Origin: Azolla pinnata
Taxonomy: Eukaryota; Streptophyta; Polypodiopsida; Salviniales; Salviniaceae
Assembly: GCA_037176905.1 (NCBI GenBank)
Contig: JBBBWG010032286.1
Location: 8,289 to 40,023 of the forward strand
Direction: 5' to 3'
Length of the DNA: 31,735 nt
Shown piece after piece: positions 17,319 through 31,735 of this stretch (position 1 is the first letter of the stretch; the number at the start of each line of letters is the position of its first letter). The notes under the pieces are model-generated. The model saw only the letters and a program-made list of their open reading frames with translations. It had not been told where the DNA came from and did no database searches. A program made the position numbers and the translations under genes.

Positions 17319-19538
17319 CTAGGTAGATGCTGCATCTTCTGCCCTTCCAGCTTGCATAGCACAGCGGAAAGCCCGCTCGCCGAATCGCACATCTCCGAAT
17401 CTCCTGCACGCAGCCAAGACGCTCCGCCACAGCACGAGATTAGGGCAGCAGCGCATCCTCCGGATCGCTGAAAGCGCGAGATCCATGCAGCCGATGCGGC
17501 AAAGAAGGCCCACCATGCCGGCGTGGTGCTCCACCGATGGACATATCCCGAAATCCCTGCTCATCGCCTCGAACAGACGCTCGCTCCTGCTCACGGTGCC
17601 TGCGCGATTGCACGCGTTGAGGGTAACAAGGAAGGTCACCACATCTGGCTTCACGCCCTCGGCAAACATTCTGTCGAAGATCCAAAACACGTTCTCGCAT
17701 GTCCCATGCTCCGCGTATCCCGAGATCAGCGAGTTCCAGACCACCACGTCTCGAGCGCGGATTCGGTTGAACACCGCGTGGGCAGTCTCCAGCGAACCAC
17801 ATTTGGCATACATGTCGACTACGGAGCTACCCATCCTGACATCCTCCTCCAACCACCCTTTCTTCTCGATTTCAGCATGCATCTTATGGCCCCTGCCTAG
17901 TGCTCCTACATTGCTGCAAGCTTTCATGCCGCACAGGATCGTGGCATCCGTCGGCGTGAGACCCCGGCCTTGCATCTGCTCCACGCACTTGAGGGCTTCC
18001 TCACCATAGCCGTGCTCGGCGTACCCGGCGATGAGCGAATTCCAAACGACCGCATCCTTGATTCGCAATCTGTCAAACGCTTCCTTCGCCCTGCCCACCA
18101 GGCCACACTTGCTGTACATGTCCACCAAAGATGTGCCCAGCATGTAGTCTTTCTCCAACAAGCCATCGCTCACCAGCTTGACATGGATTTCGGTAGCTTT
18201 CCATGTTGCCCTCAAGCCGCCGCACGCTTTCAAGCAAGATGCATATGTCAGAGCATCTGCCGCGATACCCTCGAGTTGCATCTGCTCAAAGGACCTCAGT
18301 GCTTCCTCCCCGCCCATTCGCTCCGTATACCCTGCGATCAACGCTGTCCATGTCACTACATCTCGAATAAGCAGCTTGTCGAAGACTTCCCGTGCTTTCG
18401 AGATGCAACCGCATTTACAATATGTATTGACCAAACAGTTAGCCACAGCCATCTCTCTCTCCACAAGGCCATTTTTCTCTACCTCATAATGTATTTCCAT
18501 GCACTTGTCGAGAGCGCCAAGAATCCCACAGGCTTTCAGGATACAGATAAATGTGGTACAGTTCGGTTGGACTCCCTCGACCCGCATTTGTTCGAAGCAC
18601 TCGATCGCATCTATGCCTTGTTGATGCTTGACATAAGAGGTGATGACCACATTCCACAGCGCGGCATCTCGGACAGGAGCCTTGTCGATCGCTGCCCTGG
18701 CTTCCCTTAACGATCCGCATTTGGCATACATGTCAACCAAGGCCGCGGCAACGATGAGATCAGCCTCCCACCGTGCCTTCTGTGTTCTGATGTGGGCGTG
18801 TATGCATTTGCCTTCGTCGATAGCTTGCAGAGCTGCGCATGCCTTCAGTGCGCATGCGAATGTTAGAGAATCTGGGGAGATACCTTCGAGCTGCATGTGA
18901 TGGAATAATCTGAGCACACTCACGGCATCCCCCATGTCAGCGTGAGCTTTGAGGAGAATATTCCATGAAACAACATCACGGATCTGGAGCTTGTCGAATA
19001 CCTCGAGGGCTTTGCCGAGAGAGCCACATTTTGCATACATGTCGATCAATGAAGTACCAAGGAAAAGGCTAGCTTCTAACAGGCCCAGGGCAGAGACAGT
19101 GGCATGTATCTCATGCCCTCTATCTCTATCCCCCACAGCTGCACATGCCTTCACCAGTGCCACAAAACTATGCTCCTTCAGGTGATGCACCAGATCAAGC
19201 CTTCGCAATCGGTCGTAGATTGCTAGCGTAGCTTGTGGAGATTTCCCACACCTGACAGCGGTGGTGACGAGTCCATTGCAGGCATCTCTAGCATCGAACG
19301 ATGGCAACGCTGTTGTTTCGGAGAGGCCAAAGTGCGGATCATGCTGGTGCTGATGATGAGGCATGTTGTATGCCCCCACTTCAAGCATCAGGAGAAGCAA
19401 GGGATATGGTATTGCACCATGATCGCACACCACTTGCCACTGCTTCAGTCCATGGCCTGTGTGCTTGATCCACTTGTTCTTGCACCACCTGTGCAAAACC
19501 TCTGAAAGGAGCTCAGCCGAGGGAGTGAGACTCAACAT
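17319..19538 (-). CDS. PLS-class PPR protein, E-type, intronless (PPR2)
   Basis: 739 aa, single exon, start codon complement of 19536-19538, stop TAG at 17321-17319. After about 85 N-terminal residues with no PPR match (a His-rich patch, HHQHQHDPH, near residues 60-68), P-L-S triplets follow. There are five clear P blocks (VVSWNILL, AALWNVVI, VVTWTALI, AVVWNSLI, VVVWNSLI) with S blocks such as LIDMYAKCG, LVNTYCKCG and LVDMYSKCG. The end (FGICPSVEHHAGMVGLLCR, then NLVLWRSVLAACRRFG) is an E1-like motif; no E+ or DYW follows. The DFGI-P-EHH-MV-LCR block matches the end of PPR1, so the two are paralogues. Expected role: organelle RNA binding and editing specificity. The first 58 residues could be an organelle presequence, or translation could begin at the internal Met near residue 59. 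Confidence 0.9.
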   Translation of the reverse strand: MLSLTPSAELLSEVLHRWCKNKWIKHTGHGLKQWQVVCDHGAIPYPLLLLMLEVGAYNMPHHQHQHDPHFGLSETTALPSFDARDACNGLVTTAVRCGKSPQATLAIYDRLRRLDLVHHLKEHSFVALVKACAAVGDRDRGHEIHATVSALGLLEASLFLGTSLIDMYAKCGSLGKALEVFDKLQIRDVVSWNILLKAHADMGDAVSVLRLFHHMQLEGISPDSLTFACALKACAALQAIDEGKCIHAHIRTQKARWEADLIVAAALVDMYAKCGSLREARAAIDKAPVRDAALWNVVITSYVKHQQGIDAIECFEQMRVEGVQPNCTTFICILKACGILGALDKCMEIHYEVEKNGLVEREMAVANCLVNTYCKCGCISKAREVFDKLLIRDVVTWTALIAGYTERMGGEEALRSFEQMQLEGIAADALTYASCLKACGGLRATWKATEIHVKLVSDGLLEKDYMLGTSLVDMYSKCGLVGRAKEAFDRLRIKDAVVWNSLIAGYAEHGYGEEALKCVEQMQGRGLTPTDATILCGMKACSNVGALGRGHKMHAEIEKKGWLEEDVRMGSSVVDMYAKCGSLETAHAVFNRIRARDVVVWNSLISGYAEHGTCENVFWIFDRMFAEGVKPDVVTFLVTLNACNRAGTVSRSERLFEAMSRDFGICPSVEHHAGMVGLLCRIGCMDLALSAIRRMRCCPNLVLWRSVLAACRRFGDVRFGERAFRCAMQAGRAEDAAST

Positions 19539-20010
19539 TCAATTCCAACTGTGAAGAATATCAAACAAACAAAAAAAACATACAAAATATAGTTAGCATT
19601 GGACTTGGAATGTCTTGACAAGATTGAATGCAGCCTATTTGCAGAATAAGATCAAATCAAACTGCATCATTTCAATCCTTTCACATGGTCCATCATCATC
19701 TCATCTACTGGTATGAATCAACGTTGAGGTCAACATCCAATTCGAAACTAAATGGGAATTTCATTGAGCACACCACAGAAATCAACAAACACACAATGAA
19801 TCAATGCGGGAGACCAAGCCTTTTATGAACATTTTTGGCATCTTCAATTCCCCCCATCCTCCATCAATAAGGGGAAACTTTGATTGGATTTCATCAGCTC
19901 TGTAAGCTGGGTAGATTTCACAGATTGCCATCAGATTTGAAAAAGATTAAATCCTCGAAGCATGAACGCACACCCTTCTTGACTTGAAGAGTCAGAGTTT
20001 AGGGCTTACA
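19539..20010. other. Upstream spacer of PPR2
   Basis: 472 bp, AT-rich, with CAAACAAACAAAAAAAACATACAAA-like sequence near 19564. It presumably includes the PPR2 promoter. No gene seen. Confidence 0.6.
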
Positions 20011-20208
20011 AATCAGATACTTGTAAATTCACTTCATCCAGCCTCCAATCATCTTCGGACATGTTACCAAAGATTGCATTGATGCATCCGTTAGCAAGTC
20101 CAAAACACAAATCAGATACTTGTAAATTCACTTCATCCAGCCTCCAATCATCTTCGGACACGTTATCAAAGATTGCATTGATGCATCCGTTAGCAAGTCC
20201 AAAACCCA
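20011..20208 (-). pseudogene. Tandemly duplicated SDH1 exon 3 fragment
   Basis: Two tandem 99-bp units, 20011-20109 and 20110-20208, differ at about 3 positions. On the minus strand each reads [17 protein letters not shown]. That matches [17 protein letters not shown] in exon 3 of the SDH1 gene at 29992-30079, in the same orientation about 10 kb away. At DNA level 20042-20095 aligns with about 30030-30083 at roughly 80% by eye. Similarity seems to run into the intron side (ATCTGATTTG-GTTTT against ATCTGGATTTGGTTTTTT), which points to a genomic copy rather than a cDNA copy. The glycine pair and following residues are altered and no other SDH1 exon lies nearby, so it is not a working gene. One frame stays open across both units (20209 to 20006). 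Confidence 0.85.
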
Positions 20209-20389
20209 AATCAGAAAGTGCTTGCTGCTAAGGCCAAATGTGCCCCAACATTGTGCATAGCTTGGTAAACAAACAGCTGAAACCAAACGCCAAAGGGAGC
20301 AAAGGTAGGATATGGCAAAAGCAAGCTGAAATCGAAGCAAAATGAAGCCAATTCAAGCCAATATAACCAAGAAACCAGGCTGGGCCTAA

Positions 20390-20720
20390 CTGTGAACCAA
20401 ACCATTTGAGCAGTTTTAACCTCGGATTCAAGCTGTTGAAACTCCTTTACACCATGGATTCTAACCGTAAAGCTAGAGCTGAAACTAGAGCCAAACCGGA
20501 TCAAGACCGAACTCCCAAAAATCAAAGGCGAGGCAGATTAGATTCACCTGACGTGCTTACACCATGAATCCATGGTTTCGGGTTCGGTTTCACCTCGCTG
20601 CTGTAACTGCAACTGCAACTGCAAAAGAAAGACAGGGAAGCTGTGAGAGCCATGGTTTCTGGTTCGGTTTTCAGCTCGAGCTGACCGCTGCTATTGCAAA
20701 GGAAAGACGGGAAGCTGAAA
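20390..20720. repeat. GGTTCGGTTT-type repeat upstream of PPR3
   Basis: Two diverged copies about 80 bp apart (20571-20643 and 20651-20717) share CATGGTTTCxGGTTCGGTTT, an intervening CTG-rich part and AAAGACRGGAAGCTG. A related piece with AACCAAACC...GAGC...TTCAAGC lies at 20395-20446. Similar blocks recur at about 23930-24130 on the other side of PPR3. Confidence 0.55.
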
Positions 20721-20817
20721 GGGGATGCAAGAATCGATGCGAAAAGCCAAACCCCAAAAGGCAAGAAGCAATGAAGGCACCAAATCTCTAGGCACCGTTA
20801 CAGATGATGGTGATTGT

Positions 20818-20819
<2 letters not shown>

Positions 20820-20852
<33 letters not shown>
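20820..20852. repeat. (ATG)11 microsatellite at PPR3 start codon
   Basis: Eleven consecutive ATG triplets in frame with PPR3, followed by CAG ATG. In the other two + strand frames the same tract reads TGA stops or GAT. Any of the eleven ATGs, the next at 20856, or the Met codon at 20877 could initiate. Confidence 0.97.
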
Positions 20853-22895
20853 CAGATGCTTCCCTGCTTGGCTAGCATGGAGCAGGTACTGATTCACATG
20901 GAATGCAGGTGCCCTAATCTCAGGTCCAGCTCTCCTCCTCCTCCTCCTCCTCCTTCAGGCGCTTCAAATCTTCACAAATTCCTGTCGAGAGCTGGTCTAG
21001 ATTCTCATCCCTCGCTGGCCAACCGCCTCATCTCTAGCTTGATGTCCGTGGGGTGCATCTCAGATGCTCTTCGTGTATTCCACGGATCGTTTTCGCAAAG
21101 CGAGCGGGCTTGGCGATCCCTCGTCGCTGGTTATGTCAAGGCCGGTCGTTCACAAGACGCACTGCTTATCCTCCAGGAAATGAGACGGATCTATGGGCGT
21201 TCGTCCGAGCATCATGTGTTTGCATCTTTGCTGAATTCCTGCGCAAACCTCAGGGATGTGGAAACAGGCTCTGCATTGCATGCTGACATCTGCAGATTGG
21301 CGTTGATGACGAACCTTTTCATCGCCAGCAGCTTGATTTGTATGTATGCCAGTTGTGGCTCCCTTGCGAAAGCTCAGGAAGTGTTTGACATGCTAACCAG
21401 CAGAAATGTGGTCACTTGGAATGCGCTAATGGCAGGCTACAGCAAGCAAGCCGAACATGGTGAGAAAGCCATGGAATCCTTTGACAGAATGCAGCTCGAG
21501 GGATTGGTTCCGGATGCTTTCTCCTTCGTCCTGGCTCTGAAAGCTTGCAGCGCCTCGAGAGCTATCGACAAGGGTATCCAGATTCATACCAGGATTTGCG
21601 CCCTGAAATCGGTGGAAGGAGATCCTTACATCGGAACGAGCTTGGTCGACATGCATGCGAATTGCGGCTTGCTTGACCTCGCACGCGAGGTCTTCGATGA
21701 GCTGCTATGTCCAGATGCCATATCATGGAATGCGCTGATCGGAGGATATGTGAAATGTGGCTATGGCGAGGAAGCGCTGAAGTGTTTCCACCAGATGCAG
21801 GATGAGGGCCTCTCCCCAACATCCGTCACATATGCTTGCACCTTAAAAGCTTGTTGTAGCATCGGAGTCTCGTGCATAGAGAAGGCCCAGCAAATACACG
21901 ATGAAATCATTCGGAGCGGATCGGATAGAGAAATGTTTGTTGGAAGCAGTTTGGTAGACATGTATTCAAAGCATGGCTTGCTTATGGACGCGCATCGAGT
22001 GTTCGACAAGCTTGTGGTGAGAAGCGCAGTTTCATGGAACTGTCTGATAGCTGGATATGTGAAACATGGGTACAATGAAGAAGCTTTAAGGTGCTTCGAA
22101 CTCATGCAGATGCAGAAACTTGAGGAGCATGTGATCAACCCAACAACCGTCACATTTGTCTGCAGCTTGAAAGCTTGTAGTAACATGGGATCTATGGACA
22201 AGGGCACACAAATCCAAAATGCCATTGCAAGGTTGGGTTTGCAGAGTAATGTGTTTATTGCGAGTGCCTTGGTTGACATGTATGCCACTTGCGGATTTCT
22301 TGAGAAAGCCCACCAATTGTTTGGTGAACTTCCGTTACAAATTCGGGCCAGTTCTATGTGTTGCAAGAATGCACTTGTGGCTGGATATGCTCAATTTGGA
22401 GAGATGGGAGCTCTGTTCCAAATCTTGTCGATGCCGGATTTGGATCATGAACAAGGAGGTCAGATGATTCCATCTTTGAATTCTGTGACAATGATTAGTA
22501 TCCTAAACGCATGTAGTCATGGAGGGCTGGTGGACTATGCCATCGAGGCAATGGTAATGATGATGATAAGTGGATGTGGCTTAGTAACCCGCGAGCACTA
22601 CAACTGCTTAGTAGATGTCCTTGGTCGAGCAGGTCAAGTAGAGAGGGCCATATATGTGGTGACAGGGATGCCATTCCATCCCAACCTTGTGGTATGGCAT
22701 ACAGTTTTGGGTGCTTGTCGAAAGTATGGGTACAGTATGGATGTTGCATGGATTGTTTCGAATGAGATTGTCAGAATCGGTGAAGTAGATAGCCCTTTGT
22801 ATGTCTTGATGCCGAATGACATGTATACCACACATGATGTAATAATGGTAGAAGCTATACAGATAGCTGAAGCAATGGAAGAAATATGTGGGTAG
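20820..22895 (+). CDS. PLS-class PPR protein, E-type, intronless (PPR3)
   Basis: 691 aa if read from the first ATG at 20820; single exon, stop at 22893-22895. The N-terminus is eleven Met, then a Cys/Leu-rich stretch and a Ser-Ser-Ser-Pro7 run from a TCC microsatellite (about 20932-20954), both triplet-repeat derived. P-L-S motifs follow from about residue 60: P blocks VVTWNALM, AISWNALI and AVSWNCLI, and S blocks LICMYASCG, LVDMHANCG, LVDMYSKHG and LVDMYATCG. The C-terminal third (SILNACSHGGLVDYA, HYNCLVDVLGRAGQVERA, LVVWHTVLGACRKYG, SPLYVLMPNDMY) is a fuller E1-E2 region than in PPR1 or PPR2, but no DYW follows. It is less repetitive and lower in GC than PPR1, so it is a more distant relative. 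Expected role is organelle RNA editing or processing; the target is unknown. Confidence 0.9.
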
Positions 22896-25060
22896 AAGAA
22901 AGCAGATCAGTGTATTGTTTTGTGGTGTGTTGTAGGGAAAGGAAGCTGGTTTCAACACAAGAATATAATTGCAGAATGCCATAGATCAAATTGTCTGAAA
23001 CTGGCTTCAGTCATCAGTGGAGGTTTCAAATGGAGAAAATCACATTGAGCTTGTAGTACACAGATAGTACACAATCATACAGGGATTATAACCCAATTGG
23101 ACCGATCTTGACTTCTACACTCTGTTTGTTCTCCAAATCTCTTACGGACTCGGCTGAATTTCAGAATCACTTTTGGAGGTGAAGAAGTCATGCTTTTGAC
23201 AGTCAGGAATATGGATTGTCAAAATGTAAAATTTTCACAGCAATTTCCTGTATTCTATCATAACGTAAAGTTGAGAAGCTCTGAAATGGAACAAGTATAC
23301 AAAAATAGCTCTTAGAATACAACTGCAGCGGAAGTACGCAAATTTTACATACACTTCAAATTGTACATAGAAGTAAAAATGGTTGATGCTCATCATCCTG
23401 AATTTGGAGATGGTGAGAAAGGCAAGGAAAAAGGAAGATGCATATATTGATTGGGTACTTTGGATATAGTTAGGATTACGAGGGATGCAAGGAACATGGA
23501 ACCGCGGTTCCCTAATAACTCTCGGATGCAGTGCTCAAATGTGGGGGATCAAGTGTGCTATCAAGCTAACAATTTGACCCATTTTACAGATCCAGGTTGC
23601 AACATTCTATCCAATCTATTGATGGATCCATGATCTGAAAATGGCACTGGTGTGTTTCCATTATCTAGGAAAGCTCCAACTCGGGGGATATTCCTTCTGA
23701 AACACTCACGATTTCCGTTTGTGTGGTCTGGGATGGCAAAAGCTGCTTGATGTCATGATCGGATCGAATATTGACTTATCTGTGAGCTGTGACTACGAAT
23801 TCCTTGGTTGGAGCAAATACTGTATAATTGCTGTGGCCATGGTCCAGTTCATTGGGAGAGGCTCAAACATCCATAAAATTGGTTTGGAACTTCCGCCTAA
23901 CCAAACCAAATCATGAAACTGGTGAAACTAAACCAAACCAAAGATTTTGAGCCCTTCAGATCCGGTTTCAAGCCATTCGAATGGCTGCTACTACAAAGGG
24001 TTTTAGCCAATCTATCAAGCCAAACCTGAAAGTTTAGCTGGGCCAAATAGAACTGTATGTTTAAGCCATAAACTCACTGTTCCTAGTTCGGTTTCACCTC
24101 AAACTGTATGAGCTGAGGCTGTTAATGCAGTCATAAACATGGTTCTTATCGTGAAACAACGAGTTACATAGTGATCCCATTTCAATTGTGTGAGTACCCA
24201 TTATATTCAATTAATTTACATTTTGTTACACACAAGGTCAAACTTTGATTCTTATCGGAGTGAAAGCTGTGTTATGTAATTGCTGGCAACACCTCTCATA
24301 AGCTTATTCGCTGGTTTCCAAGTAATACAATTTATAGCAACATGAAACAAAATCATGACATTATCCAAGTGATGAGTGAGAATTTCTATCATTGGAACCT
24401 AGATTCACGAGAGTTTTGAAGGCTGATTGTAACAGTGTTTTGTCGTTGCTCATTTTGTTTGTGGCAAACTGAATTTCATCGAGTTGGCAACCAAATGGAT
24501 GCCCTCAGTTGTTTGTGAACATGAAAAAATGGTGAACACAAATTGCACATCTCTATCTCTATCTTTCAAGCCGCATTCTAACATCAACAGAAAGACTGAA
24601 CAAAAAGATAGCAATTAGAACGGGGCACCGAATTTTAAAGATCAATCCATCAAACAAAACTTCGATCCGAGGTTTCTAAGGGGAACTTTTTCGATAACAG
24701 ATCCATGTTCAAGCATAGACACCATAAACTCATTTTGAGCTCGATTTCGTGTTTTCAGGCTTTCTTTCGCACACATCCAAATCCCAAGATTCAAACATTT
24801 CCTGGTTTCCAAATAAAACCGAATGAATGCAGAGGTATTCAATCATCATTCTTCTCAATAATTCGAGCCTTTCACAGCAAAGCATTCTACAAATGGAAAG
24901 TTAAAATAGAGTCAAAGCATCGAGAATGGTAGAGCCTCATGTCCAATGCAAAAAATTTGCCGTTTGTTTCAAGAAGTTCCAAACCACTCAGTTATTTGTG
25001 ATAAAACAAGGAAGATGGCTGTCCAATTTTTACACAAGTTTTGACCATTTTTTTAACTAT
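22896..25060. other. Spacer between PPR3 and SDH1
   Basis: About 2.2 kb with no recognised gene. Contains a 14-bp perfect palindrome GGAACCGCGGTTCC (23498-23511) and AACCAAACC / AGTTCGGTTTCACCTC repeat blocks (about 23895-24130) related to those upstream of PPR3. Short open frames show no motif. The first few hundred bases should be PPR3 3' UTR, but no canonical AATAAA was found there. Confidence 0.6.
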
Positions 25061-25066
25061 TTTATT
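25061..25066 (-). terminator. Candidate poly(A) signal of SDH1
   Basis: TTTATT on the + strand, AATAAA on the minus strand, 190 bp past the SDH1 stop codon. The position fits; there is no transcript evidence. Confidence 0.4.
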
Positions 25067-25255
25067 GACAGGCTCGGCTTCTATCAGCTACTTCCTAACA
25101 CTATTTTGCAGCAAAGACAGACCACAGATTCCAAGCATTTTATTCTCTTGTAACACGGCGCAAGTATCCTGTGTAATGTCCTGTGTAGACTCCTTTCACT
25201 GAGTCTTTTCATTCATATCTTGTCTTCAATGTTTGTTACAAATATATTTTCGCGT

Positions 25256-31545
<6,290 letters not shown>

Positions 31546-31610
31546 CGTTTCGAGAAGGAGACGGAGGAAGAAAGAACGAAGCAGTCGGAGGAAGCGTGGA
31601 TGCTGCGTAT

Positions 31611-31735
31611 ATGTAGCGTATGACGGTACGTATGTATACGTGTGTATGCGTATGTATATACGTATGTACACGTATGTATGTATGAATGCACGTATGTACA
31701 CGTACGTGTGTACGTATGTATCTACGTATGTACAC
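31611..31735. repeat. TACG/TATG imperfect tetranucleotide repeat
   Basis: Alternating TACG, TATG, CACG and TGTG units fill the end of the window, starting about 65 bp upstream of the SDH1 ATG and continuing past the window edge. Much of it is alternating purine-pyrimidine sequence. It occupies the likely SDH1 promoter or 5' UTR region. Confidence 0.85.

Noticed and set aside
23498-23511. 14-bp palindrome GGAACCGCGGTTCC
   Set aside because: Isolated, with no paired copy or promoter context; one such site in about 30 kb is not strong evidence of function.

Overview
This is nuclear DNA from a land plant. It holds intron-rich housekeeping genes with GT-AG introns, long AT-rich spacers, triplet microsatellites and three intronless PLS-class pentatricopeptide repeat (PPR) genes. 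The PPR style (long runs of VDMYAKCG / RDVVSWTALIAGY / EEALECFEQMQ / LKAC blocks, intronless, ending in a short E region with no DYW domain) fits a non-seed vascular plant with heavy organelle RNA editing. A fern is my best guess and a lycophyte is possible. The organism is an inference, not a database result.

Layout on the + strand: (1) 1-288, a Gly/Asp-codon minisatellite running into a two-exon thioredoxin-fold protein gene (347-3692, one 2.7 kb intron). (2) 3693-6688, a spacer with a 66-bp tandem duplication, a TTTCAA-rich tract, a CTT tract and two short upstream ORFs. (3) 6689-11473, a complete 14-exon CBL-interacting protein kinase gene (435 aa). Its largest intron carries a decayed Ty1/copia reverse transcriptase-RNase H fragment. 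(4) 13289-15826 (+), 17319-19538 (-) and 20820-22895 (+), three intronless PPR genes; the first two are tail to tail. Between the second and third lies a tandemly duplicated 99-bp unit that matches exon 3 of the SDH1 gene found 10 kb away. (5) 25256-31545 (-), a complete 16-exon gene for the mitochondrial succinate dehydrogenase flavoprotein subunit SDH1 (631 aa), with a TACG/TATG microsatellite just upstream of its start.

The genes do not form a pathway. SDH1 (complex II) acts in mitochondria. PPR proteins of this class usually act in mitochondria or plastids on RNA editing. The CIPK acts in cytosolic calcium signalling. I traced both large genes exon by exon, and all splice junctions keep frame. 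The points of most interest are the SDH1-derived repeat, the start codon of the third PPR gene inside an (ATG)11 microsatellite, the upstream ORF overlapping the start of the first PPR gene, and the copia relic. I found no novel multi-gene system.
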